A stretch of DNA of 64,000 nucleotides from Actinoplanes lutulentus. GTDB lineage: Bacteria > Actinomycetota > Actinomycetes > Mycobacteriales > Micromonosporaceae. Location: the NCBI RefSeq assembly GCF_003259845.1, contig NZ_QLMJ01000002.1, positions 248,001-312,000 of the forward strand, given 5' to 3'. The translations under genes and the position numbers were made by a program. Below the pieces are notes generated by a model. It was not told where the DNA came from. It was given only the letters and a program-made list of their open reading frames with translations, and ran no database searches. This document shows, one piece after another, positions 23,721 to 32,407 of the stretch. Position 1 is the stretch's first letter. Each line of letters begins with the position of its first letter.

Positions 23721-25982
23721 CTATGGCTGGTGGCTGTACGCGGTGGCGGCTGTGAGGGACAGGCGGTTCTGGTCGAGGGTGGAGAGGAGGTCGAGGATGC
23801 CGGTGGCGTCGATCGGGTGGGCCAGCAGGAAGCCCTGGGCGTACTCGCAGCCCAGCTCGCGCAGCACGCGCAGGTCGGCGGGGTCCTCGACGCCCTCGGC
23901 TACCGAGACCATGCCGAGGGCGTGAGCCATGCCGACCATCGCGTCGGCGAGGCTGCGTCTGGCCTGGTCGTGGGCGATGCCCGCGACGAAGGTGCGGTCG
24001 ATCTTCACGATGTCCCAGCCGTGGTCGGCCACCCGGGCCATCGAGGAGTAGCCCGTACCGAAGTCGTCCACCGCCAGTTTCACGCCGGCTCGGCGCAGCG
24101 GGCCCAGGGCGGCCTCCACCGTTTCCGGTTCGGCCAGGCCGGTCTCGGTGAGCTCCAGGGTCAGGGCCTCGGCGGGGGTGCCGGCCACCTGGAGTGCTGC
24201 CAGCACCGCCTCGGCGGTGGTGGCGTCCAGCTGGCGGGGGGAGAGGTTCACCGCGATCGGGATCCAGCGGCCGGTCCGGTTGTACCAGGTGCGCTGCTCG
24301 TGCAGGGCCTGCTCGATCACCGCGGCGAAGAGCTGGTCGACGGTGCCGCTGGCCTCGGCGACCGGGACGAAGGCGGCCGGCGGCAGGATGCCGTCGGCCG
24401 GGTGCTGCCAGCGGGCCAGGGCTTCGACCGAGCTGAGCGTGCCGTCGCCGACGCGGAACACCGGCTGGTAGACGCAGAACAGCTCGCCCGGATGCTGCAG
24501 GGCCCGGCGGAAGTCGGCGTCGCGGCGCAGGCGCAGCGCTGCCTCGGCCCGGCTCTGCGCGTCGAAGCGGACCATCCGGCCCCGGCCGGCGGCCTTGGCC
24601 TGGTACATCGCGGTGTCGGCGTCCTGGAGCAGCGCGTCCGGGTCGGCGGTGGTGTCGCCGGTGGTGCGCAGCCCGATCGACAGCGACGGGAAGAAGTCGC
24701 TGCCGTCGGTGAGGCGCAGCGGCTCGGCGAGGTCGGCGGTGACCCGGGCGGCGATGTCGTCCGCCTCCTGTTCGGTGACGGCCGGCATCAGCACCACGAA
24801 CTCGTCGCCGCCGAGCCGGCAGACCACGTCGCCGGCCCGGACCGAGGCGCGCATCCGGTCGGCGATGGCGATCAGCAGCTGGTCACCGGCGTCGTGGCCG
24901 AGGCTGTCGTTGACCGTCTTGAAATGGTCCAGGTCGCAGAAGAGCAGACCCACCCGGGTACGCCCGTCGGCCGGCAACGAGCTGAGCGCCAGGTGCATCC
25001 GGTCCATCAGCAGGCTGCGGTTGACCAGCCCGGTCAGCGGATCGTGCCCGGCTCGGCGGGCCAGCTCGTGGATCGGCGCGATCAGGCGTACCGCGACCAG
25101 CGACATCGAGATCGAGGCGCCGAGGATCAGCGGGGTGTCCGGCACCGGTTCCCAGAACAGGTGCACTGTCGGCAGCACGAGCGAGGCGCAGAAGAGCGTG
25201 ACGGCCCGCGGCACGGTCAGCATAACCAGCGCGGACCGGCGCGGCGTGGTGGTGACCATCGACGGGTGCAGGCCGGCCGTGGCGATCAGGATCGGCATCG
25301 CCATCCAGCCGAGGTCGATCGGGCCGCCCTCGACGTATGTGCCGGACAGGCTCTGGTGGGTGTAGAGCGCGTCGGAGAGGAACCAGGCGATCAGGCCGAG
25401 CAGCAGTACGCGTACGCCCGGGGTGCGCAGCTCCACGCCGAGTGCGAGGGCCAGAGCGCAGTAGACGACGAAGAGGGTGCTGGCCGGAGCGGCGACCGCC
25501 ACGAACTGTGCGGACAGCGTGCCGTCGAGGGTGCGGATCGGCTCCAGGACCAGGATCCAGGCCAGACCGGCGAGCGGCGACAGGATGACCGCCGAGTCGA
25601 TGAACGCGGTCCGGCCGGCACGGGCCGCGAGCACCGCGGTGCCGGCCGCGATCCCGACGTGCCCGAGCAGGTAGAGCGCGTCCGCCGGGGACGGGAAGGG
25701 CGCGGTCAGCCCACGGGACGTGTAGCCGGCGAAGAGCACGTCGCCGATCCCGGAGGCGGCCAGCCCGGCCACGATGACCAGCCAGCCGGTCCGCCGCCGC
25801 GGGGTGTGCCGGACCAGGCCGTACCACGTGGCGATCGGGGCGGTGCAGTTCACCGCCACGTAGATCCACCGGGTCGCGGCGTTGAGGGGGACCAGAACGT
25901 ACGCGACAGCGGCCGTCGATGCGACGACCAGGTAGATCAACCACAGATGCCGGAGGAGCCCGGCGGGCTGCGCCGCACCCAC
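23721..25982 (-). CDS. Membrane-bound GGDEF-EAL protein
   Basis: A 753-residue c-di-GMP turnover protein. Eight to nine hydrophobic segments occupy residues 10-320 (a membrane sensor of unknown ligand). The GGDEF domain follows (HDPLTGLVNRSLL, LFCDLDHFKTVND, RLGGDEFVVLMP) with an intact active site. The EAL domain keeps SVEALARWQHP, the metal Asp pair in VDDFGTGYSS and the EGVED loop, so both synthesis and breakdown are possible. Start is GTG 25982 with GAGG about 6 nt upstream. It stands alone and is divergent from the ABC operon across a 187-bp AT-richer gap. Confidence 0.92.
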   Translation of the reverse strand: MGAAQPAGLLRHLWLIYLVVASTAAVAYVLVPLNAATRWIYVAVNCTAPIATWYGLVRHTPRRRTGWLVIVAGLAASGIGDVLFAGYTSRGLTAPFPSPADALYLLGHVGIAAGTAVLAARAGRTAFIDSAVILSPLAGLAWILVLEPIRTLDGTLSAQFVAVAAPASTLFVVYCALALALGVELRTPGVRVLLLGLIAWFLSDALYTHQSLSGTYVEGGPIDLGWMAMPILIATAGLHPSMVTTTPRRSALVMLTVPRAVTLFCASLVLPTVHLFWEPVPDTPLILGASISMSLVAVRLIAPIHELARRAGHDPLTGLVNRSLLMDRMHLALSSLPADGRTRVGLLFCDLDHFKTVNDSLGHDAGDQLLIAIADRMRASVRAGDVVCRLGGDEFVVLMPAVTEQEADDIAARVTADLAEPLRLTDGSDFFPSLSIGLRTTGDTTADPDALLQDADTAMYQAKAAGRGRMVRFDAQSRAEAALRLRRDADFRRALQHPGELFCVYQPVFRVGDGTLSSVEALARWQHPADGILPPAAFVPVAEASGTVDQLFAAVIEQALHEQRTWYNRTGRWIPIAVNLSPRQLDATTAEAVLAALQVAGTPAEALTLELTETGLAEPETVEAALGPLRRAGVKLAVDDFGTGYSSMARVADHGWDIVKIDRTFVAGIAHDQARRSLADAMVGMAHALGMVSVAEGVEDPADLRVLRELGCEYAQGFLLAHPIDATGILDLLSTLDQNRLSLTAATAYSHQP

Positions 25983-26044
25983 ACCGACCTCATCGGCCGG
26001 ATCTCGCCGTGTCTGTGCCGTCTCGGTGGGGTCGAGGGTTCTTC

Positions 26045-26112
26045 GTCAATCCAGAATACCTCGTTATCACTGGTTGGACAGCTGCAGTTAATAGTTGATT
26101 TCCAGGATTGAC
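26045..26112. promoter_or_regulatory. Spaced inverted repeat in the GGDEF-EAL / ABC operon divergent region
   Basis: GTCAATCC at 26045-26052 and GGATTGAC at 26105-26112 are exact reverse complements, with partial extension inward (AGAA facing TTCC). They flank the AT-richest stretch of the gap between two divergent genes. TTGACA at 26108-26113 overlaps the right arm. It could be a pair of operator halves or a long hairpin; no clear -10 was found. Confidence 0.4.
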
Positions 26113-26169
26113 AATCTACGGCCTGGGGCGGAAACCTGAGGCGGTCAACGCCGCGCTTCAGTTCCGGGA

Positions 26170-27810
26170 GTGACATTGAGATCTGTCCATAAATCCGCGA
26201 TCGCCCTGCTCCTCGGCTTGTCCCTGACCGCCTGCTCGGGGTCCGCGGAGGCGCCGGCGACCGGTGCGGGCGCGATCGAGCTGGTCGAGACGACCCCGGC
26301 CGCCACCGGTGACGTCGACACGGTGACCTGGGCGCTGCCGTCCGGCGAGCCGGCCTCGCTCGACCCGGCCCGCACCGGCGATTACTCGGCCAACACGGTC
26401 GGCACCAACCTCTGCGAGAGCCTGCTGCGCCTGGAGCCGGACTTCTCCACCGCGCCCGGCCTGGCCAGCGCGGTGACGCAGAAGGACCCGACCACCGTGG
26501 TGATCACCCTGCGCGACGGCGTGACGTTCTGGGACGGCTCACCGCTCACCGCGGGCGACGTGGTCTACAGCCTCAAGCGGAACATGGACCCGAAGCTGGC
26601 GTCGTACGCCGCGCACGTCTACGCGAGCGTCACGACGATCGAGGAGACCGGGCCGCTCGAGGTCACGGTGACGTTCAAGACCCCGGACGTGCAGTTCATC
26701 CCGGACCTGGCCGGCGTGCCCGGCTCGATCATCCAGGAGAAGTTCGCGACGAAGGCCGGTCAGGCGTTCGGCACCGCGAGCGGCGGGCTGATGTGTACCG
26801 GCCCGTTCCAGCTCGGCACCTGGACCAGCGGCCAGAAGATCTCGCTGAAGCGGTACGACGCGTACTGGGACACGGCCCGCAAGGCCAAGGCCGCCACCTT
26901 CGACTTCGTCTTCCTCACCGACAGCAGCACGCTGACCAGCGCGCTTCTCTCCGGCGAGGTGGACGGCGTGTACGGCGCGCCGGTCGGCAGCATCGCCGCG
27001 CTGCAGCGTTCGGCGAGCGGAAAGCTGTACTTCGGCCCGAGCACCGAGACGGTCAGCCTGGGCGCGGTCGCCGCCGAGGGCCCGGCCGCCGACCCGAAGA
27101 TCCGGCAGGCCCTGGACCTGGCGATCGACAAGACCAGCTTCGTGACCAGCGTGCTCAAGGGCGCCGGCGAGCCGCTCAAGACCTTCACCCCGCCGCTGGC
27201 CTGGCAGGGCAGTCCGGCCAAGGACGTCTACGACGCCGGGTACGCGGCGCTGCCGGACACCAGTAAGGCCGACCTCGAAGCCGCCAAGAAGCTGGTTGCC
27301 GACGCCGCGCCGAGCCGTACCGACCTGGTGATCGCGACGCCGGCCGGTGACCAGTCGCTGCTGCAGACCGCCACGATCGCGCAGGCGGCCGCCGGGCAGA
27401 TCGGCCTGAACGTCACCATCAAGCAGCTCCAGCCCGCCGAGTTCGCCGGCCTCTTCTACGACCCGGCGCTGCGGACCGGCATCGACCTGATCGCCACCAC
27501 CGGTTATCTGGAGGTGCCGGGCGCGCTCTACTACGCGCCGGGCTTCGTCTTCTCCGGCGCGCCGTTCAACTGGACGAACTACGAGAATCCCGAGGTCACC
27601 GCGAACATCGGCGCGGCCGTCGCGGAGACCGACCCGGTCGTCTCGGCGCAGAAGTTCGTGGCCGCGCAGGCGATCTACGGCCCGGCCAAACTGCAGATCA
27701 CGCTGGCCGGCTCGTACAACCGGCTCTACCTGAACAAGCGGATCACCGGTGCCCCGGCGTCGTTCAACTACATCAGTACGGCATGGGCAGCACTGGTCGG
27801 CGCCGCATGA
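26170..27810 (+). CDS. ABC transporter solute-binding lipoprotein, family 5 (peptide type)
   Basis: A 546-residue extracytoplasmic binding protein of the DppA/OppA family. Signal peptide with lipobox LTAC puts the lipidated Cys at residue 22. Family signatures include LDPARTGDYSANTVGTNLCESLLRLE and VTFWDGSPLTAGDVVYSLKRN. Start is GTG 26170; the in-frame TTG at 26176 is better spaced from GGGAG (26166-26170) and could be the true start. The stop overlaps the first permease gene as ATGA, so five transport genes form one operon. Ligands of this family range from peptides to opines and nickel; the downstream amidase and hydrolase point to an amide-containing solute. Confidence 0.9.
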   Translation: MTLRSVHKSAIALLLGLSLTACSGSAEAPATGAGAIELVETTPAATGDVDTVTWALPSGEPASLDPARTGDYSANTVGTNLCESLLRLEPDFSTAPGLASAVTQKDPTTVVITLRDGVTFWDGSPLTAGDVVYSLKRNMDPKLASYAAHVYASVTTIEETGPLEVTVTFKTPDVQFIPDLAGVPGSIIQEKFATKAGQAFGTASGGLMCTGPFQLGTWTSGQKISLKRYDAYWDTARKAKAATFDFVFLTDSSTLTSALLSGEVDGVYGAPVGSIAALQRSASGKLYFGPSTETVSLGAVAAEGPAADPKIRQALDLAIDKTSFVTSVLKGAGEPLKTFTPPLAWQGSPAKDVYDAGYAALPDTSKADLEAAKKLVADAAPSRTDLVIATPAGDQSLLQTATIAQAAAGQIGLNVTIKQLQPAEFAGLFYDPALRTGIDLIATTGYLEVPGALYYAPGFVFSGAPFNWTNYENPEVTANIGAAVAETDPVVSAQKFVAAQAIYGPAKLQITLAGSYNRLYLNKRITGAPASFNYISTAWAALVGAA

Positions 27811-28748
27811 TCCTGTTTCTCGGCCGCAAGCTGGCCGGGCTGGTCGCCACCGTGGCGGTGGCCAGCCTGGTCATCTTCGGAGCCCTCTACCTGGCGCCCG
27901 GCGATCCGGCCGCGCTGCTCGCCGGTGGGCACCAGCCCAACCCGGCGGCGCTCGCCGAGATCCGGGCCCGGTACCACCTGGACGACCCGTTCCTGCTGCA
28001 GTACTGGCACTGGCTGTCCGGGCTGCTCACCGGTGATCCGGGCGACTCGATGGTGCTCAAGGAGCCGGTCACCAGCCTGATCGCGGCGCGGTTGCCGACA
28101 ACGGGGCTTCTCGTCGCGTACGCAAGTCTCCTGATCTTGATCTTGGGGGTTGCCTCCGGGATCTTCGCGGGAGTGGCCGGGAAGGCGGTCGACGGGGTGC
28201 TGACCGTGACCACGACGGTGCTGATGGCGGCGCCGGCGTTCGTGGCGGCGATCCTGCTGATCTGGGTGTTCGCGACGAAGCTGTCCTGGTTCCCGGTCTA
28301 CGGATCGGGGACCGGGTTCCTCGACCGGATCCACCACCTGACGCTGCCGGCGCTGGCGCTCAGCGGGGGATACCTCGCCTACGTCAGCCGGATCACCCGG
28401 ACCGAGGTACGCGCCGAACTCACCTCCGACCACGTGGCCGCCGCCCGGGTGCGCGGGCTGCCGCGACGTCATGTGCTGCGGCGGCACGTGCTGCGCAACG
28501 CCGCGCCGCCGATTCTCGCGGTCTCCGGCGTCACGGTGGCCGCGCTGTTCGCCGGGACCGCGGTGGCCGAGCAGGCGTTCGGGGTGAGCGGGCTCGGCTC
28601 GCTGCTGGTGCAGAGCGCGGCGCGGCAGGACATGGTCGTCGTGCAGGCCATCGCGCTGCTGCTGGTCGCCATCTTCGTGCTGGTCAACACCTTGGTCGAC
28701 GTGCTCAACGCGGTGCTCGACCCACGCCTGCTGAGGGAGCGGTCATGA
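27807..28748 (+). CDS. ABC transporter permease, DppB type
   Basis: A 313-residue inner-membrane permease. LYLAPGDPAALLAGG follows the first helix, as in DppB/OppB, and the EAA-type loop is VAAARVRGLPRRHVLRRHVLRNAAPP. Six hydrophobic segments are visible. ATG 27807 overlaps the binding-protein stop; an earlier in-frame ATG at 27783 is inside that gene. It pairs with the next gene to form the transmembrane pore. Confidence 0.92.
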   Translation: MILFLGRKLAGLVATVAVASLVIFGALYLAPGDPAALLAGGHQPNPAALAEIRARYHLDDPFLLQYWHWLSGLLTGDPGDSMVLKEPVTSLIAARLPTTGLLVAYASLLILILGVASGIFAGVAGKAVDGVLTVTTTVLMAAPAFVAAILLIWVFATKLSWFPVYGSGTGFLDRIHHLTLPALALSGGYLAYVSRITRTEVRAELTSDHVAAARVRGLPRRHVLRRHVLRNAAPPILAVSGVTVAALFAGTAVAEQAFGVSGLGSLLVQSAARQDMVVVQAIALLLVAIFVLVNTLVDVLNAVLDPRLLRERS

Positions 28749-29572
28749 AGCCGATCATGCTCCGGACCCCGCCCAGGGCAGCGCCGGTCGCCGCCGCGGT
28801 TTGTGGCCTGGTCGCGCTCATGGCGCTGCTCGCACCCTGGATCGCCCCGCACGACCCGTTCGCCGTCGACCCGCTGAACGCCTATGCGCCGTTTTCCGGC
28901 ACGCATCCGCTCGGCACCGACGACCTCGGCCGTGACCTGCTCTCCCGCCTTGTCTACGGCGCGCGGACCAGCCTGGCCGGACCGCTGGTCGTGGTGATCG
29001 CCGCCGGGACGCTCGGCACCGGGCTCGCGGTCAGCGCGGCCTGGTTCGGCGGCTGGTTCGACAACCTGGTGTCCCGGGCGCTCGATGTGCTCTTCGCGTT
29101 CCCCGGCCTGGTCCTGGCGATCACCGTGGCGGCGCTGTTCGGCACCGGGTTCGTCACGCCGGTGGTGGCGCTCTCGCTCGCGTTCGTGCCGGTCATCGCC
29201 CGGGTCATGCGCGCCGCGGCGATGCGCGAGCGGAACCTGCCCTACATCGAGGCACTGCGCGTGCAGGGCTTCTCCTCACTGCACATCTGCCTGCGGCATC
29301 TGCTGCCCAACCTCGCGCCACTGCTGATGGTCCAGGCCGCGATCGGCTTTGGGTACGCGATGATCGACCTGGCGTCGATCTCGTTCCTGGGTCTCGGGCT
29401 GCAACCGCCGGCCGCCGACTGGGGACTGATGATCGCGAACGGTCAGCCGTCGATCCTGGCCGGGTTCCCGCAGCAGTCCCTGATCGCGGCGGTCGCCGTG
29501 GTGATCACGGTGGTGGCGTTCACGGCCGTCGCGGAGCGGCTGGCCGTCCGATTCGGTGGTGACGTGCGATGA
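28745..29572 (+). CDS. ABC transporter permease, DppC type
   Basis: A 275-residue permease with the DppC/OppC N-terminal pattern (one helix, then HPLGTDDLGRDLLSRLVYGARTSL) and an EAA loop YIEALRVQGFSSLHICLRHLLPN. Six hydrophobic segments. ATGA overlaps link it to the genes on both sides. It is the second half of the pore of the peptide-type importer. Confidence 0.93.
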   Translation: MKPIMLRTPPRAAPVAAAVCGLVALMALLAPWIAPHDPFAVDPLNAYAPFSGTHPLGTDDLGRDLLSRLVYGARTSLAGPLVVVIAAGTLGTGLAVSAAWFGGWFDNLVSRALDVLFAFPGLVLAITVAALFGTGFVTPVVALSLAFVPVIARVMRAAAMRERNLPYIEALRVQGFSSLHICLRHLLPNLAPLLMVQAAIGFGYAMIDLASISFLGLGLQPPAADWGLMIANGQPSILAGFPQQSLIAAVAVVITVVAFTAVAERLAVRFGGDVR

Positions 29573-30525
29573 CTGCTCCTCTTCTGGAATTCGACGGCCT
29601 CCGGGTAAGCCTCGGTGAGCGGCCGATCCTGCGGGACGTGACCCTGTCGGTGCACGCCGGTGAGGCCGTTGGCCTGGTCGGCGAGTCCGGCTCGGGCAAG
29701 TCGATGACGGTCAAGTCCGTGGTCCGGCTGCTGCCCGGCGGATCGACAGTCGACGGTTCGGTGCGGTTCGGCGGGATCGACGTCGGCTCGCTGGGGCCCG
29801 CTGACCTGCGTCGTTTCCGGTCACGGGACGTCGCCATGGTCTTCCAGGACCCGCGCGCCACGGTCAACCCGGTCCGCACGATCGGTGACTTCCTCACCGA
29901 AGTGCTGCGCGACCAGGGCGTCGGCCGGGCCGAGGCGACGCGGCGCGCTGCCGGGTCACTCGCCGAGGTCGGCGTCGACGATGTGCGGCGCAGGCTCTCC
30001 CAGCGACCGTACGAACTGAGCGGCGGCCTGTTGCAGCGTGTGGTGATCGCCGCCGCGCTGCTGACCGAGCCGAAGCTGATCCTCGCCGACGAGCCGACCA
30101 CGGCCCTCGACGTGACCACTCAGGAAGAAGTGGTCGCGATCCTGAACGAGCAGCGCCGACAGCGGTCGGCCGCGCTGCTGTTCATCACCCACGACCTGGA
30201 GCTGGCCGCCGCCGTCTGCGACCGGATCGCGGTCATGTACGCCGGGGAGATCGTCGAGATCCTGCCGGCTGATCGGCTGCACGACGACGCGCGGCACCCG
30301 TACACGAAGGCGCTGCTGGGTTCCCGGCCGGGAACCGTGCCGCCCGGTGAACGCCTGCGGACCGTGCCGGGAACGCCGCAGTCGGCGCTGACCGCGCCGG
30401 CCGGGTGTGTCTTCGCCGACCGATGCCCTGTTGTGGAGAGTGCTTGTCGCGATCTGCATCCCCCGATGCTGTCGGTGGGATCCGGTTTCGCGGCCTGCCA
30501 CCTGCTGTCCGAGGAGGTTCGGTGA
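29569..30525 (+). CDS. ABC transporter ATPase, DppD type
   Basis: A 318-residue ATPase. Walker A VGESGSGKSMT, Q-loop MVFQDPRATVNP, signature YELSGGLLQRVVIA, Walker B LILADEPTTALDV and switch His FITHDLELAA are all present. The C-terminal oligopeptide-transporter tail includes CVFADRCPVVESACRD; in DppD relatives such cysteines hold an Fe-S cluster. ATGA overlap with the permease gene upstream. Confidence 0.93.
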   Translation: MTAPLLEFDGLRVSLGERPILRDVTLSVHAGEAVGLVGESGSGKSMTVKSVVRLLPGGSTVDGSVRFGGIDVGSLGPADLRRFRSRDVAMVFQDPRATVNPVRTIGDFLTEVLRDQGVGRAEATRRAAGSLAEVGVDDVRRRLSQRPYELSGGLLQRVVIAAALLTEPKLILADEPTTALDVTTQEEVVAILNEQRRQRSAALLFITHDLELAAAVCDRIAVMYAGEIVEILPADRLHDDARHPYTKALLGSRPGTVPPGERLRTVPGTPQSALTAPAGCVFADRCPVVESACRDLHPPMLSVGSGFAACHLLSEEVR

Positions 30526-31298
30526 ACACGCCGTTGCTGGAGGTCCGGGACCTGCGGAAACAGTTCAAGGACTTCGTTGCCGTGGACGGGGTCAGCTTCA
30601 CCGTGCCGGCCGGCGGGTCCCTCGCGGTGGTCGGTGAGTCCGGCTCCGGCAAGACCACCTGCGCGCGGATCGTCACCGGGCTGGAGAAGGCCACCTCGGG
30701 CACGGTCCTGCTCGACGGCGCGGCTACTCTGGACCGGAGGAGGCGGGCGTCCTTCGTACAGATGGTGTTTCAGGACCCGTACCTCTCCCTTGATCGTCGG
30801 CAGACGGTGAGTGACTGCCTCGGTGAGGTCCTGGCCCACCATGATCGCGAGATGGACCGGCGGAGCCGGGCCGCGCGGATCGACGAGCTGCTCGATCTCG
30901 TCGGCCTGGACCGCAAGCTGGGCGAATCGCTGCCGCGGCATCTGTCCGGCGGGCAGCGCCAGCGGGTGGCGATCGCGCGGGCGCTCGCCCCGAACCCGAA
31001 GCTGCTGGTGCTCGACGAGGCGGTCGCGGCGCTCGACGTGTCGATCCAGGCGCAGATCCTGAATCTGCTGGTGGACGCGCGGGCCGCGACCGGGGTGGCC
31101 TACCTCTTCATCACCCATGATCTGTCGGTGGTGCGGCACGTCTGCGAGGACGTCGTGGTGATGTGCCGGGGGAAGGTGGTCGAGTCCGGGCTGGTCGCCG
31201 AGGTGCTGGAGGCGCCTGCGGCTGCCTATACCCAGCGGCTGGTGGCGTCGGTGCCGAGGCCGGGATGGGTGCCGTCGCGGGCGGTCAGCCGTGGTTGA
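30522..31298 (+). CDS. ABC transporter ATPase, DppF type
   Basis: A 258-residue ATPase partner of the DppD-like protein. Walker A GESGSGKTTCA, Q-loop MVFQDPYLSLD, signature HLSGGQRQRVAIARAL and Walker B KLLVLDEAVAALDV (DEAVA instead of the common DEPTS; the catalytic Glu is kept). GTG 30522 has a strong GAGGAGG (30511-30517) and overlaps the DppD stop as GTGA. It is shorter than many DppF proteins and lacks the Cys-rich tail. The 3' end overlaps the TetR gene by 14 bp tail-to-tail. Confidence 0.92.
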   Translation: MNTPLLEVRDLRKQFKDFVAVDGVSFTVPAGGSLAVVGESGSGKTTCARIVTGLEKATSGTVLLDGAATLDRRRRASFVQMVFQDPYLSLDRRQTVSDCLGEVLAHHDREMDRRSRAARIDELLDLVGLDRKLGESLPRHLSGGQRQRVAIARALAPNPKLLVLDEAVAALDVSIQAQILNLLVDARAATGVAYLFITHDLSVVRHVCEDVVVMCRGKVVESGLVAEVLEAPAAAYTQRLVASVPRPGWVPSRAVSRG

Positions 31299-31872
31299 AC
31301 TTCTCGAGCATGCCCTCGGCGGCGGTGCGGACCAAGCCGCCGGACGCGACCGGGAGCTGGAGCTCGGCCATCATCGAGTTGCCCATCGCGAGGCACCAGA
31401 GTCCGTACGCGACCGAGCGCCGCGCTCCGGCCGGCGCGCCCGGGTGCTCGGCGGCGATGGCGTCCTCGACGGTCTGGATCGCCCGGGTGTAGTGGCCCTG
31501 CAGGGTGGCGCGGATGCTCTCGTCGGCGACACCCGCGGTGATCAGCTCGCGGATCACCGTGTCGTCGTCGCTGATCGGCAGGAAACCGGTGCTGAACAGG
31601 TAGTCCATCGTCATCGCCAGCTTCTCCCGCTGGGGTGCGGCCGCGACCCGGTCGATGAACTCGGCCTGGTAACCGGTGTAGAGCCAGCCGGCGAACTTGC
31701 GCAGCAGGTCGTCGCGGTTGCCGACGTAGTGCCGGACGTGGCTGCGGCTCAGCCCGGACTCCTCGGAGACCCGTTCGAGCGTGGTGCCGGCCAGGCCGTT
31801 CTTGCGCAAACAGTGGCCGGTGGCCTGCATGATCTGCTCGATCCGCTCGGCCGCCATGCTCGGGCGTCCCAT
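31285..31872 (-). CDS. TetR-family regulator
   Basis: A 195-residue TetR protein. The DNA-binding part is GLAGTTLERVSEESGLSRSHVRHYVGNRDDLLRKF; the C-terminal domain is of the BetI-like TetR_C_6 style. ATG 31872 has AAAGGAG about 6 nt upstream; the nine extra in-frame codons before it are not needed. It is divergent from the DUF3237-hydrolase-amidase operon and convergent with the importer, so it probably controls one or both. No clear palindrome was found in the 70-bp divergent gap apart from the weak TGA-TTG-TCA. Confidence 0.87.
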   Translation of the reverse strand: MGRPSMAAERIEQIMQATGHCLRKNGLAGTTLERVSEESGLSRSHVRHYVGNRDDLLRKFAGWLYTGYQAEFIDRVAAAPQREKLAMTMDYLFSTGFLPISDDDTVIRELITAGVADESIRATLQGHYTRAIQTVEDAIAAEHPGAPAGARRSVAYGLWCLAMGNSMMAELQLPVASGGLVRTAAEGMLEKFNHG

Positions 31873-31942
31873 CCCGGCTCCTTTCCCTTGCTTGTGCACA
31901 GCCTAATTGATTGTCATTTCAGAAAAGAAAACGAGGACCGTG

Positions 31943-32407
31943 ATGTTCGAGCTGCCTGATCCCCGGTTGGTGTTCGCCTTCGAGGCCCGGGTCGACGTCG
32001 CCCCTTCGGTACACGTCGGGCGCGGCCCGGACGAGGTGCTGATGTTCACGCCGATCACCGGTGGGACGGTCTCCGGTCCGCGGCTGTCCGGCACGGTGCT
32101 GGCCGGTGGTGGCGACTGGTCCACGACCCGGGGATCGGTCACCGAGCTGGACGCGCGGTACCTGCTCCAGGCCGACGACGGTGCGGTGATCGACATCGTG
32201 AACCGGGGGTTCTGGCGGGCCTCGCCGGAGGTGGATGCCCGGGTCGAGGCGGGGGAGGACCTGCCGGAAACTGAGTATTACTACCGGACCAGCCCGGTCT
32301 TCCGTACCGACGCTCCTGAGCACACGTGGCTCGCCTCCTCGGTGTTCGTGGGGCTGGCCCGTGGGGAGAACGGTCAGGTCTGCATCCGATTCTTCGAGGT
32401 GCTCTGA
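31943..32407 (+). CDS. DUF3237-family protein
   Basis: A 154-residue protein of the DUF3237 family, recognised by FAFEARVDVAPSVHVG, GGTVSGPRLSGTVLAGGGDW and ARYLLQADDGAVIDIVNRG. The fold is a beta-barrel; its biochemical role is not established, though genes of this type are often found with catabolic hydrolases. ATG 31943 follows GAGG (31933-31936); the frame is open to 31907 but without a binding site. It overlaps the next start (TGATG at 32405-32409), so it is co-translated with the hydrolase. Confidence 0.85.
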   Translation: MFELPDPRLVFAFEARVDVAPSVHVGRGPDEVLMFTPITGGTVSGPRLSGTVLAGGGDWSTTRGSVTELDARYLLQADDGAVIDIVNRGFWRASPEVDARVEAGEDLPETEYYYRTSPVFRTDAPEHTWLASSVFVGLARGENGQVCIRFFEVL

